Counted from the stretch's first letter, positions 17,801-25,990 are shown. The stretch is DNA of 64,000 nucleotides from JBCCXL01 sp039191605 (GCA_039191605.1 JBCCXL010000015.1:1-64000), one strand, 5' to 3'. Program-made: numbers and translations. The notes: generated by a model from the sequence alone, not told the origin.

Positions 17801-19737
17801 AGAGCGTGAAGCGACACTTCCGCGAGGCCGGCCTGGATACCCAGAGCCAGCGCTTCACCGTGGTGGGGGTCGGCGATATGTCCGGCGATGTCTTCGGCAA
17901 TGGGATGCTGCAGAGTCGCCATATTCGACTGCTGGCGGCCTTCAACCATCTGCATATCTTCGTCGACCCGGATCCGGATCCGGAGGCTTCCTTCCTCGAG
18001 CGGCAGAGGCTCTTCGAGCTGCCGGCCTCGTCGTGGGCGGATTATTCCTTGGCGGCGCTTTCCACCGGCGGGCGGATCTACGACCGCAGCGAGAAATCCC
18101 TCGAGCTCAGCGACGAGATCCGGAGCTGCTTCAAGATCAGCGAGAGCTCCCTGACTCCCGCACGGCTGATCCAATATCTGCTGCGGGCAAAGGTCGACCT
18201 GCTGTGGTTCGGCGGCATCGGAACTTACGTTCGGGCTTCTTCCCAGCGCAACGCTGAGATCGGCGATCGCCACAACGACGCTCTGCGAGTGGCGGCCAAT
18301 GAGGTGAATTGCCAGGTGGTGGGGGAGGGGGCCAATCTGGCTCTTACCCAGCGCAGTCGAATCGAGCTGGCGCGCTCCGGGGTGCGGATCAACACCGACG
18401 CCATCGACAACTCTGCCGGCGTGGACTGCTCCGATCACGAGGTCAACATCAAGATTCTTCTCGACGGCGTGGTGGCCCAGGGGGATCTCACCGGCAAGCA
18501 GCGCAACGCCCTGCTGGAGGAGATGACCGACGAGGTCTCGCGACTGGTGCTGCGGGACAACTACCTCCAGACCCAGGCGATCTCCATCGAGCATGCCCGA
18601 GGATTCAGCGCTCTCGATCAGCAGCAGCAGCTCCTGCGCCACCTGGAGCGCTCGGTGCGTCTGGATCGCGCCATCGAGGATCTGCCCGACGACGAGGGCC
18701 TGGAGGAGCGCCGGATCTCCGGTGAAGGCCTGTCGCGGCCGGAGATCTCGGTTTTGTTGGCCTACGCCAAGCTGGATCTGAGCGCCGAGATCCTGGCCTC
18801 GGATCTGCCGGACGAGGATCTGCTGGGAGAGGAGCTGCGGGCCTACTTCCCGCGGCCGCTGCAGGAGCGCTTCGCCGAGGCCATCGAGGGGCATCGCCTG
18901 CGGCGGGAGATCATCACCACCGCCCTCTCCAACCATCTGGTGAACCGGGTGGGGCCGACCTTCCTCCACCGTCTGTCGGAGGCCACCGGCGTCGCCGCTC
19001 CCGGCATCGCCCGGGCCTTCACCGCGGCGCGCAAGGTCTTCGATCTGCGGGAGCTGTGGACGGCGGTCGAGGCGCTAGACGGGGAGATTCCGGCGAAAGT
19101 GCAAATCGGCATCATGCTCGATATCGGGCGCACCCTGGAGCGCATGGTGCTGTGGTTCCTCCAGCACCGCGGTGCGGAGCTGGAGATCGGCGCGACGGTG
19201 AAGGCCCTGGAAGGAGGGATCGCCGAGGTGCGACAGAATCTCGCTGAGGTGCTGCCCGGTCGTCGTCGCCAGATCGTGACCAAACGCACCAACCGCTTGA
19301 CCAAGCAGGGAGTGCCGGAGACCCTCGCCCGGCGCCTCGCCTCCCTGGACTTTCTGGTGGCGGGTCTGGATATCGTCGATCTTTCCGACGGCTCCGATGT
19401 GGCGACGGTTTCCCCGGTGTACTTCCAGGTGGGGGAAACCTTTGGTCTCGACTGGCTCCACGCCCAGGCGCGGGATATCGACCTCGAGGGGGGCTGGACC
19501 CATCTCGCGGTGGTCAGCCTGCAGGAGGACCTCTACAGCCACCAGCGGCGGATCACCCGCCGGGTGCTCGAAGAATTCGGCGGCGATGCCCGCCCGGTGC
19601 AGCGCTGGGTGCAAGAGCATCGCACTCTCTTCCAGCGTGCCCGCCGACTGCTGGACGACCTCAAGGCGACCCCGTCTCGGGACTTTGAGATGCTCACCGT
19701 GGCCAATCATCAGCTGCGGGGCCTGGCGCGGAGCTGA
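14839..19737 (+). CDS. NAD-specific glutamate dehydrogenase, large (180 kDa) type
   Basis: Oxidative deamination of glutamate to 2-oxoglutarate and ammonia. The 1632-aa length and layout match the GDH-180 family known from Pseudomonas, Caulobacter and actinobacteria. N-terminal ACT-like regulatory regions span about residues 1-700. The catalytic part starts near 830 with GGLVARGGLRWSDRREDFR and VKNAVIVPVGAKGGFVLK. The AADKGTATFSDHAN motif and the GGSAGYDHKKMGITAKGAWE block follow. Start at 14839 by ATGA overlap with the M23 gene; the frame is open further upstream, but that would run through the peptidase gene. In characterised members the enzyme responds allosterically to amino acids. A companion regulatory gene is not visible here. 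Confidence 0.95.
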   Translation: MTTSADALKASLIDRTAALIHQRLDPSEAPFAERFLRAYYGPVAPDDLLAQRPQDLLGAVLAVWSFGRQREPGAPKVRLYSPRLEEHGWQSRYTVLEAINDDMPFLVDSLSSLLVERDLPVDLVVHPVMPVVRDESGTLVEVLPPGSLTPEQAADEEYPARLESFIHIELERVESEERLRELESAALQVLEDVRAAVSDWRQMLARVDEILDSWNEAPPPLAESEIAEARYFLKWLRDDHFTFLGYRRCELVRRGERLVLKGLEDTSLGILKISDRAGGSSAGRSAVERLQLPLSAEVAEHVRRREALVVTKSDRRATVHRPVHMDYVGIRRFDAEGQVVGEDRFLGLFTSVAYSRPASAIPFLRRKVERVLERAGYNQKGHAGKALVHILDTYPRDELFQIDEDELLAIATGILQLQERQRVALFVREDPFGRFVSCVVFVPRDRFHTELRRRIGDILADAFEGEVSAHYVNLDDSPLARVRFLIQTRPGRLPHYDRKVIEQHLAAAARSWPDRLRDVLEERFSPQEAAAIHRRYREAFSVAYRESFPPEVAAQDIRHLEEVLAGAPLALTFYHPPGAAEHQVRFKLYQPHTAPVLSEVLPKLENMGFRAISEIPYRVEAEGGHGAVWIGDFELETRGHEAIDLSAVGGALRELFADVWVGRRENDGFNRLVLRTGLTGRQVVVLRAYAKYLRQAGLAFSQRFVERTLTRHGDLAKGLVELFEARFDPELFDSGQEGDRKSRQKQLRKRLLAGFDGIQKLDEDLILRRFLNLILSTLRTTYYQQREVVLEGESAATPSLAFKLDSQRVQDLPLPRPRYEIFVYSPRFEGVHLRGGLVARGGLRWSDRREDFRTEILDLVKAQSVKNAVIVPVGAKGGFVLKRPPQEGGRQALGAEGLACYRLFIRALLDLTDNLRGDELVPPPGVVRHDGDDPYLVVAADKGTATFSDHANAIAQEYGFWLGDAFASGGSAGYDHKKMGITAKGAWESVKRHFREAGLDTQSQRFTVVGVGDMSGDVFGNGMLQSRHIRLLAAFNHLHIFVDPDPDPEASFLERQRLFELPASSWADYSLAALSTGGRIYDRSEKSLELSDEIRSCFKISESSLTPARLIQYLLRAKVDLLWFGGIGTYVRASSQRNAEIGDRHNDALRVAANEVNCQVVGEGANLALTQRSRIELARSGVRINTDAIDNSAGVDCSDHEVNIKILLDGVVAQGDLTGKQRNALLEEMTDEVSRLVLRDNYLQTQAISIEHARGFSALDQQQQLLRHLERSVRLDRAIEDLPDDEGLEERRISGEGLSRPEISVLLAYAKLDLSAEILASDLPDEDLLGEELRAYFPRPLQERFAEAIEGHRLRREIITTALSNHLVNRVGPTFLHRLSEATGVAAPGIARAFTAARKVFDLRELWTAVEALDGEIPAKVQIGIMLDIGRTLERMVLWFLQHRGAELEIGATVKALEGGIAEVRQNLAEVLPGRRRQIVTKRTNRLTKQGVPETLARRLASLDFLVAGLDIVDLSDGSDVATVSPVYFQVGETFGLDWLHAQARDIDLEGGWTHLAVVSLQEDLYSHQRRITRRVLEEFGGDARPVQRWVQEHRTLFQRARRLLDDLKATPSRDFEMLTVANHQLRGLARS

Positions 19738-19955
19738 GCCCTTGGCCGATGGATAGAAGATCCCAGGCCGGTCGCTGAGATACCGCTCGACGAGACGGCC
19801 TGGGAGCCTCCGAAACCCCCGTCTAGCCTTTGCGCTGGCGCCGAAATTCTGGTAAGAACACACCATCCGTCACCCCCCATCACTTCCGTCTCTCGGTGTC
19901 CTACCGGGCGGGGGGCCACCCGACAATTCTCCCCAATGTTGGAGATCGATTCGAG

Positions 19956-20915
19956 ATGAAGAAGCTCCTCTTTGCCGCTTTGGCCCTGACCCTCGTCGCC
20001 GCGATGGCCCTGCCCGCTTCCGCCCAATTCGAGGACGAGGCCGGTCCCGGTGCGCTCTCGCCGGTGCCCACTAACCCCACCTTTATCAACATCGCCGGCG
20101 TCGACGACGAGCTCTTCGTCGGCTCCGGTGCCTTCGGTGGCGGCGCCCCCAACGACGCCTTCACCATCGACGCGGATACCGACACTGCTACCGCGGTATT
20201 CACCGGCACTCCGGTGTGGGGCGCCACCTACAATCCCGATAGCGGCCTGGTGCTCTTCACCACCAGCGGCGGCGTGACCGATGGTGCAGACCTCTTCAGC
20301 TTCGATCCGGTCGCCGGCGGCGCGCCGGCGCTCGTTGGCACCATCACCCTCGCCAGCGGCGCGGATCTGCGCATCGACGGTCTCGCCTTCTCCGGCGGCA
20401 CCCTCTTCGGCGTCCACCAATTCGACGACGCGGCCGCCACCGCGGGCCTCTTCTCCATCGATTCCGGCACCCTGGTGGCGACTTCGGTGTTGACTCTGCC
20501 CAGCGGTAACATCAGCGGTATCGCCGCCGACGGCGGCGTGATCTACGGCGTTGACGACACCAACACCGAGGTGGTGATCATCGATCCGGGCAGCGGTACC
20601 AGCAGCTTTGCGGCCTATCCCGGTGGCGAGTTCGATATCGACGGTCTGGCCGGCGGTGACGGCACCCTCTACCTGGTGACCGATGAGGCCGGCGCCATCT
20701 ACACTCTGGACATTGCGACCCAGACCTACGGGGCGGACCTCACCGGTCCCTTCGCCACCGCGACCACCTTCTCCGCCGGCGCCTACATTGTCGCCGCTCC
20801 GGACATTCCGAGCGCCGACCCCAGCGAGATCCCGACCCTCTCCACCGTCGGTATCGTGGGTCTCGGCCTGCTCCTCGCCTTCGCTGCGGCCTTCATTCTG
20901 CGTCGTCGCGCCTAA
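19956..20915 (+). CDS. IPTL-CTERM sorted surface protein with propeller-like repeats
   Basis: Exported protein of 319 aa from the ATG at 19956. It has a clean signal peptide (MKKLLFAALALTLVAAMALPASA, cleavage after ASA). The body repeats patterns such as IDGLAFSGGTLFGVHQF, ISGIAADGGVIYGVDD and IDGLAGGDGTLYLVTDE, about 40-45 residues apart, which look like beta-propeller blades. The C-terminus is EIPTLSTVGIVGLGLLLAFA followed by Arg-rich residues. That is the IPTL-CTERM tripartite signal (motif, helix, basic tail) processed by exosortase-type systems. GGAGA lies about ten bases upstream. No exosortase gene is in the window. The frame open from 19830 lacks a signal peptide and is rejected as the start. 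A strong terminator follows. Confidence 0.9.
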   Translation: MKKLLFAALALTLVAAMALPASAQFEDEAGPGALSPVPTNPTFINIAGVDDELFVGSGAFGGGAPNDAFTIDADTDTATAVFTGTPVWGATYNPDSGLVLFTTSGGVTDGADLFSFDPVAGGAPALVGTITLASGADLRIDGLAFSGGTLFGVHQFDDAAATAGLFSIDSGTLVATSVLTLPSGNISGIAADGGVIYGVDDTNTEVVIIDPGSGTSSFAAYPGGEFDIDGLAGGDGTLYLVTDEAGAIYTLDIATQTYGADLTGPFATATTFSAGAYIVAAPDIPSADPSEIPTLSTVGIVGLGLLLAFAAAFILRRRA

Positions 20916-21005
20916 GGCGCTGCCTGAGACATTGTTCGCTTGCGCTAGCATGCGGACAACAGGCAGCCCGCCGCTGGTCGCTCTCGGGTGACCTCCGGCA
21001 GCTTG

Positions 21006-21050
21006 AAGAACCCTCTGAGGCTTTTGCCTCAGAGGGTTCTTCTCTTTGTT
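21006..21050 (+). terminator. Intrinsic terminator after the IPTL-CTERM gene
   Basis: A perfect 16-bp stem (21006-21021 with 21026-21041) closes a TTTT loop and is followed by CTCTTTGTT. It lies 90 bases after the stop. Because the next gene is convergent (oxyR, minus strand), it may serve both directions. Confidence 0.9.
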
Positions 21051-21125
21051 ACGGACTGCTGCTTGGAGCTTCGCCTCAGAGCTTCTTTCGTTGCTGGCAA
21101 CGGGGCCCGCGAAGCCCGCTGAGCT

Positions 21126-22055
21126 TCAGGCTGGAACGAGGGCGTCCGGCACCATCTTGGGCAGCGAGAGGCTTCGCCCTAGATCGATGAGGGCTTCCGC
21201 CCGGCGCTGGGCGATGGGTTCCGGCAGGGTGACGAGGCCGACGGTGCGGGTAGGGACGGGATCCTCGAATTTGCGGTAGACCACCAGGTCAGAAGCCTGG
21301 CCGGCGGCCGCGAGGGCGAGGGCCGGGAGCACCGCGCAGCCGACGCCGGAGCCCACCATGAAGCGCAGGGTCTCGAGGCTGGTGGCGTGCACCGGGGCCT
21401 GGCTGCGGCCCTCGCCGCAGAGCTGGAGGGTGTGGTCCCGAAGGCAGTGGCCGTGGTCCATCAGGATCAGCTCTTTCCGCGGCAGCTCGGTGACGGCGAT
21501 GCGCTGCCGGGAGGTCAGGGCGTGCTCCCGGGGCATGGCCAGGACCAGCTCCTCTTTGAACAGCGGTCGCTCCACCAGGGCTTCGGCGCGGCTGGGGAAG
21601 GAGAAGAAGCCGACGTCGATTTGACGCTCCCTCAGCTTGCCGATGAGCTGCTCGGTGAGGGCCTCGAAGAAGTAGAAGCGGGCTTCCGGGAAGCGTTCGG
21701 TGAGGGCCGGCAGCAGGTGGGGGATGAGGTAGGGGCCGAGGGTGGGGATGAAGCCCAGGCGGACGATGCCGCGGAGGGCTTCGGGCGTCTGTTGGGCGTT
21801 CTCGACGTCCTCCAGGGCCCGCAGCAGTCGCTCGATGGACTCGAGCACGGCGACGCCCTCGGGGGCGACTTCGCAGCGCCTCGAGGTGCGGTGGAAGATC
21901 TGCACCCCCGCCGCCGATTCCACTCGCTTCACCAGGGTGGAGAGGGAGGCCTGGGCGATGCCACAGCGTTCGGCGGCACGCCCGAAGTGGAGGGTATCGG
22001 CGAGCACCAGGATGGCTCGCAAATCGCGAATCGCTACGGAACCTAGGCCTTTCAT
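21126..22055 (-). CDS. oxyR: OxyR-type hydrogen peroxide sensor, LysR family
   Basis: LysR-type regulator of 309 aa. The N-terminal winged helix-turn-helix (about 7-65) contains FGRAAERCGIAQASLSTLVKR-type residues. The C-terminal effector domain carries the OxyR redox pair in GHCLRDHTLQLC: Cys204 and Cys213, nine residues apart exactly as Cys199/Cys208 in E. coli OxyR. HCLRD is also conserved. So it should sense peroxide by disulfide formation and control antioxidant genes. It is transcribed away from a Cys-rich mini-protein and katA, and the shared 110-base region contains a TATCGAT-rich dyad that could be its operator. The catalase neighbour supports the assignment. Confidence 0.93.
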   Translation of the reverse strand: MKGLGSVAIRDLRAILVLADTLHFGRAAERCGIAQASLSTLVKRVESAAGVQIFHRTSRRCEVAPEGVAVLESIERLLRALEDVENAQQTPEALRGIVRLGFIPTLGPYLIPHLLPALTERFPEARFYFFEALTEQLIGKLRERQIDVGFFSFPSRAEALVERPLFKEELVLAMPREHALTSRQRIAVTELPRKELILMDHGHCLRDHTLQLCGEGRSQAPVHATSLETLRFMVGSGVGCAVLPALALAAAGQASDLVVYRKFEDPVPTRTVGLVTLPEPIAQRRAEALIDLGRSLSLPKMVPDALVPA

Positions 22056-22057
22056 CG

Positions 22058-22090
22058 CTATTATCGATCGCTCCTATCGAAAAATCGATC
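22058..22090. promoter_or_regulatory. Putative OxyR operator in the divergent region
   Basis: Within 33 bases just upstream of oxyR there are three ATCGAT/TATCGA-like half sites (TATCGATCG at 22062, CTATCGA at 22074, AATCGAT at 22083). They are spaced roughly one helical turn apart, as OxyR tetramer sites are. It is inferred from position and symmetry only. Confidence 0.4.
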
Positions 22091-22120
22091 TTGATCCATC
22101 AACTTCGGCGATCTTAGCAT
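22091..22120 (+). promoter_or_regulatory. Promoter-like element for the mini-protein and katA
   Basis: TTGATC (22091-22096) and TAGCAT (22115-22120) match the sigma-70 boxes in four of six positions each, separated by 18 bases. The putative operator abuts the -35 box, as expected for OxyR activation. Confidence 0.4.
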
Positions 22121-22166
22121 GCCCTCGTCGTCAAATGAGACGCAATTGAAACGAAGGAGATGCAAG

Positions 22167-22358
22167 ATGGTTTGTTTGACCTGTAGCCAGCGACCGAAAG
22201 CCGGAGGGATGGCCTACGGCGTGATGCCCGCCGCCACTCTGTGCTCGCAGTGCGGTGCCGGCGTGTGCGCCGAGCACCTCAGCGAAGGGGCGACTCCCGC
22301 CGCTCGCACCTGCCCGGCCTGCGCTTCCGGCGCGGCGAGGCAGACCGCTCGCCGCTGA
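22167..22358 (+). CDS. Small Cys-rich zinc-binding protein
   Basis: Protein of 63 aa from the ATG at 22167, preceded by GAAGGAG seven bases upstream, which fixes this start over an earlier in-frame one. It has the metal-site pattern CLTC (3-6), CSQCGAGVCAEH (about 27-38) and CPAC (about 50-53). The CxxCGxGxCxxH core resembles DUF2180 and B-box-like mini zinc fingers. Function unknown. Its position between oxyR and katA, both peroxide genes, suggests a redox or metal role under OxyR control (inference). It is 188 bases upstream of katA. Confidence 0.8.
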   Translation: MVCLTCSQRPKAGGMAYGVMPAATLCSQCGAGVCAEHLSEGATPAARTCPACASGAARQTARR

Positions 22359-22546
22359 GTCTGGACCCCGCCGCGGCGCTTCCCGGATCTGCCGGACGCG
22401 CTAGATCAGTCGATCGGTCGGGGTGGAAGAGCCGAGACCCCCGCCGAGGCCGCAGCTCCCAGTCACTGCGTGCGGCCGTCCCCTTTGCCTGAGTTGATTC
22501 GAGTTAACCCCTTTGATCCTGTGATCGTTGTTTGCAGGAGGAGATC

Positions 22547-24052
22547 ATGAGCGATTCATCCAAGCCCACCGAGGGCGCCCAATGCCCCGTTCTCACCACC
22601 GCCACCGGCGCGCCCATCGGCGAGCAGCAGGCCTTGACCGCCGGCCCCCGGGGGCCGCTGCTGATGCAGGATGTTCAGCTGCTGCAGCAGATGCAGCACT
22701 TCAACCGCGAGCGCATTCCGGAGCGGGTGGTTCACGCCAAGGGCTCCGGCGCCTATGGCACCTTCACCGTCACCGGTGACATCACCGAGGTCTCCAAGGC
22801 CTCCCTTTTCTCCGAGATCGGTAAGCAGACCGACGTCTTCCTTCGCTTCTCGACGGTGGCGGGAGAACGAGGCGCCGCCGACGCCGAGCGGGACGTTCGC
22901 GGCTTCGCGGTGAAGTTCTACACCGAGGAAGGCAATTGGGACATGGTGGGCAACAACACTCCGGTGTTTTTCGTTCGCGATCCCTATAAGTTCCAGAATT
23001 TCATCCACACCCAGAAGCGCCACCCGAAGTCCAATCTGCGGAACATGGACATGCAGTGGGACTTCTGGTCTCTGTGCCCGGAATCCCTGCACCAGGTCAC
23101 CATCCTGTTCTCGGACCGGGGCCTGCCCCGTACCCTGCGCCACATGAACGGCTACGGCAGCCACACCTTCTCCCTGATCAACGCCGAGGGGGAGCGGGTA
23201 TGGTGCAAATTCCACTTCAAGTCGATGCAGGGCATCGAGTGCATGACCGACGCCGAGTCTACCGAGCTCATCGGTGAGGACCGGGAGAGTCACCAGCGGG
23301 ATCTCTTCAACTCCATCGAGCAGGGGGACTTCCCCCGCTGGCGGGTGTGCGTGCAGGTGATGACCCAGGAGCAGGCGGAGAGCTTCCAGTGGAATCCCTT
23401 CGACCTCACCAAGGTCTGGCCCCACGGTGATTTCCCCCTCATCGAGGTGGGCGTGATGGAGCTCAACCGCAACCCGGAGAATTACCACGCCGAGGTAGAG
23501 CAGAGTGCCTTCGAGCCCAGCGCTCTGGTGCCGGGCATTGGCCCCAGCCCCGACAAGATGCTCCAGGCGCGCCTGATGAGCTACGCCGACACTCATCTCT
23601 ACCGGCTCGGGGTGAACTACCACGAGATCCCGGTGAACCGGCCCGTATGCCCGGTGCGTCACTACATTCGCGACGGCGCCATGGCCTCCGCCGAGCATTA
23701 CGGCAGCGCCCCCAACTACTGGCCCAACAGCATCGAGGACGCGCCGAAGCCGGATCACCAATACAAGGACCCGGCCTGGAACCTAGGCCAGACCCTCGTC
23801 GATCGCTACGACTCCACCGTAGATCACGACGATTACACCCAGGCCGGGAACCTCTACCGTATGTTCGATAACGGCCAGCGGGATCGCCTCACCACCGCCA
23901 TCGCCGGCGGCCTCGGGCAGGCCCGCAGAGACATCCAGGAGCGCCAGCTCTGCCACTTCTTCCGCGCCGACCCGGATTACGGCCTGCGCATCGCCGCGAA
24001 GCTAGGCATCGAAGTCGGGGCCGCCATGGAGGCTGTCGGCGCCACCGGTTGA
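22547..24052 (+). CDS. katA: Monofunctional heme catalase
   Basis: Clade 3-type small-subunit catalase, 501 aa, converting hydrogen peroxide to water and oxygen. The distal His63 (VVHAKGSGAYG) and Asn136 (MVGNNTPVFFVRDP) are present, as is the proximal heme ligand Tyr346 (RLMSYADTH). The C-terminal RLTTAIAGGL helix is also typical. The ATG at 22547 has AGGAGGAG directly upstream, a near-perfect ribosome site; a TTG five codons earlier is ignored. A C-rich loop does not interrupt any core motif. It is followed by a strong intrinsic terminator. Its placement downstream of the divergent oxyR makes peroxide induction likely. Confidence 0.97.
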   Translation: MSDSSKPTEGAQCPVLTTATGAPIGEQQALTAGPRGPLLMQDVQLLQQMQHFNRERIPERVVHAKGSGAYGTFTVTGDITEVSKASLFSEIGKQTDVFLRFSTVAGERGAADAERDVRGFAVKFYTEEGNWDMVGNNTPVFFVRDPYKFQNFIHTQKRHPKSNLRNMDMQWDFWSLCPESLHQVTILFSDRGLPRTLRHMNGYGSHTFSLINAEGERVWCKFHFKSMQGIECMTDAESTELIGEDRESHQRDLFNSIEQGDFPRWRVCVQVMTQEQAESFQWNPFDLTKVWPHGDFPLIEVGVMELNRNPENYHAEVEQSAFEPSALVPGIGPSPDKMLQARLMSYADTHLYRLGVNYHEIPVNRPVCPVRHYIRDGAMASAEHYGSAPNYWPNSIEDAPKPDHQYKDPAWNLGQTLVDRYDSTVDHDDYTQAGNLYRMFDNGQRDRLTTAIAGGLGQARRDIQERQLCHFFRADPDYGLRIAAKLGIEVGAAMEAVGATG

Positions 24053-24077
24053 CGGACCGCAAATTGCGGTTCCTCCA

Positions 24078-24107
24078 GACCCCGGCCGTGCCGGGGTCAT
24101 TTTTTTT
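24078..24107 (+). terminator. Intrinsic terminator of katA
   Basis: GACCCCGGC and GCCGGGGTC form a 9-bp perfect stem with a CGT loop, followed by ATTTTTTTT. It starts 25 bases after the katA stop. Confidence 0.93.
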
Positions 24108-24796
24108 GGGGGAGATGCCGCCCAGCCCATGCGGCGGGTTTGAAGGGTGAATGCCGGGTCTGGGGCCTGCTGGGGAAGAAATCCCCCCCTCTATCCCCCC
24201 CTTTTTCAAAGTGGGGGACGCCCGCGCCCTTCCCATTTGGGCTGAGCCAGCGTTGAAGCTGGTGCCATATCCCTTGCGGTCCTAAGCGTGGATACCAGGC
24301 TTGCGATCTGCCGGCTGGCAAGGAGCGAACCTCGTTCCAGAGGCACAGCGCCGGAGCATCCGGAGCCGATGGCAGATGGTCGCTGCGAGACTTTCGTCAG
24401 TCCGAGGCGACTATGCGACCAGCGAAGCCTTCGGAGCGTGGGGAGCGGAGCGGCGATCCAGGGTGGCCCCAGGCAAGTGGTTTGCTGTGGGAGAAATCCC
24501 CCCCCTATCCCCCCCACCCTCTGACTAATGCCGTCAAAGTGGTGGACGCCCGCTCCCTTTCCATTTGGGCTGAGACAGCGTTGTGGTCGGCATCGTTGCC
24601 TTGGGTTTTGCTCGACTCACGCTGGCAAGGAGCGAGTCGCGTTCCGGAGGCACAGCGCCGGAGCATCCGGAGCCGAGGGCAGATGCTGGCCGCGAGAATT
24701 TCGCTAGTTCGAGGCGACTATGCGACTAGCGAAGCCTTCGGAGCGTGGGGAGCGGGGCCCCGATCGAGGGACCCCAGGTACGTCATCTACCCGCCT
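24108..24796. other. Gene-free region dominated by a tandem duplication
   Basis: This stretch of about 690 bases between katA and the convergent CoA-transferase holds the duplicated ~307-base unit listed separately. Open frames across it are not convincing genes: no ribosome sites, no recognised domain, and the differences between copies are not biased to silent positions. Confidence 0.65.
24172..24780. repeat. Imperfect direct tandem duplication, about 307 bp per unit
   Basis: Unit 1 runs about 24172-24480 and unit 2 about 24488-24780. Both open with a GGGA(A)GAAATCCCCCCC-type C-rich block, share CATTTGGGCTGAG, and end with a long block of roughly 85-90 percent identity (from CTGGCAAGGAGCGA to AAGCCTTCGGAGCGTGGGGA). 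Offsets between matching blocks range from 307 to 328, so indels lie in the first half. The C-rich opening resembles the AAATCCCCC...CTTTTTCAAAG palindromic element scattered through many environmental genomes. No transposase is present. Confidence 0.85.
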
Positions 24797-25990
24797 TCAA
24801 TCGCCGCTGGAGGCCTCTCCCAGCAGCTCCGCCAACACCTCTTCAGTGTGCTCGCCCAGCTCGGGCCCGGCCCATTGGCTGGCTCCGGGGGTCTCGGTGA
24901 GTCGCGGGGAGATGGCGGGAACTCGCAGGGTGCGTTCACCGACGTGGAGGGTGTGGAATTGCTCGCGGGCCTGGTAGTGGGGGTCGGCGGCGATGTCGGC
25001 GACGTCGTAGATGGGGCCGGCGGGGACTCGGGACTTTTCGAAAATCTCCAGCGCTTCGGCGCTGGGCCGAGCGCCGCACCACTGGCCGAGGATCTCGTCC
25101 AGGATCTCGCTGTGCTCCACCCGGGCCGGGTTGTCGACGAAGCGAGGGTCGTCTCCCAATTCCGGCTGGCCGATGGCCTCGGCGAGGCGACGGAAGATGG
25201 AGTCTCCGTTGGCGCCGATGATGAGGTAACGCCCGTCGCTGCAGCGATAGGTATTGGTGGGAGCGATGCCGGTGATGGTGGTGCCGGCCCCCTGGCGGAT
25301 CAGGCCGAGGCCGTCGTATTCCACGAAGGTCGCCTCGAGGACGTTGAACACCGACTCGTAGAGGGCGACGTCCACCACCTGGCCCTTTCCACCCTGTTCA
25401 TCATTCTGCGAGTCGCGCTCCCGGTGGAGCAGGGCGAGGACGATGCCGAGGGCGGCGTGGAGCCCGGCGAGGCTGTCGCCGAGGCTCAAGTTGGCGCGCA
25501 TCGGCGCCGAGCCGGGCTCGCCGATAAGGTGCCTTAAGCCCCCGAAGCCCTCGCACACCGAGGCGAAGCCGGGCTTGTGGGCGTAGGGGCCGGTCTGGCC
25601 ATAGCCGGAAATGCGGGCGTAGACCAGCCGAGGATGATCGGCGGTGAAGCGCTCCGGGCCCAGATTCCAGCGCTCCATGGTGCCCGGGCGGAAATTCTCG
25701 ATCAGCACATCGCTGCACTCAGCGAGGCGGGCGGTGAGCTCCTGCCCCCGCTCGGTGCGCAGGTCCAGCACCACGCTCTTCTTATTGCGCGCGAGAGAGC
25801 GCCACCACAGAGACGTGCCGTCCTGCATCGCCCGCCAGTGGCGCAGCGGATCGCCGCCGGGAGGCTCTACCTTGATCACCTCGGCGCCGAAATAGCCCAG
25901 GATGCAGCCGGCAAAAGGCCCGGCGAGAAATTGGCCGAGCTCCAGAACTCGCATGCCCTGAAGCGGGCCCGTTGTGGTTTGAGCAGTCAT
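24797..25990 (-). CDS. CaiB/BaiF family (class III) CoA-transferase
   Basis: Class III CoA-transferase of 397 aa that moves CoA between carboxylic acids. The N-terminal signature GMRVLELGQFLAGPFAG and GAEVIKVEPPGGDPLR is complete, followed by NFRPGTMERWNLG and SGYGQTGPY. The catalytic Asp is in NLSLGDSLAGLHA (about residue 170). The late VPAGPIYDVADI motif is also standard. The ATG at 25990 is the first in frame. The acyl substrate is unknown; relatives act on formate/oxalate, carnitine, succinate/citramalate and others. It is convergent with katA and divergent from the VWA cluster, so it is probably a single-gene unit. Confidence 0.95.
   Translation of the reverse strand: MTAQTTTGPLQGMRVLELGQFLAGPFAGCILGYFGAEVIKVEPPGGDPLRHWRAMQDGTSLWWRSLARNKKSVVLDLRTERGQELTARLAECSDVLIENFRPGTMERWNLGPERFTADHPRLVYARISGYGQTGPYAHKPGFASVCEGFGGLRHLIGEPGSAPMRANLSLGDSLAGLHAALGIVLALLHRERDSQNDEQGGKGQVVDVALYESVFNVLEATFVEYDGLGLIRQGAGTTITGIAPTNTYRCSDGRYLIIGANGDSIFRRLAEAIGQPELGDDPRFVDNPARVEHSEILDEILGQWCGARPSAEALEIFEKSRVPAGPIYDVADIAADPHYQAREQFHTLHVGERTLRVPAISPRLTETPGASQWAGPELGEHTEEVLAELLGEASSGD

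Noticed and set aside
15154..18969. Long minus-strand open frames opposite the glutamate dehydrogenase
   Set aside because: They mirror the codon bias of the true gene; the plus-strand protein matches a known family throughout.
24172..24780. CRISPR array
   Set aside because: Only two long, diverged units; no short identical repeats with unique spacers and no cas genes.
24413..25537. A 374-codon plus-strand frame covering the tandem duplication and the CoA-transferase region
   Set aside because: Its second half is antisense to a clear CoA-transferase and it has no ribosome site.
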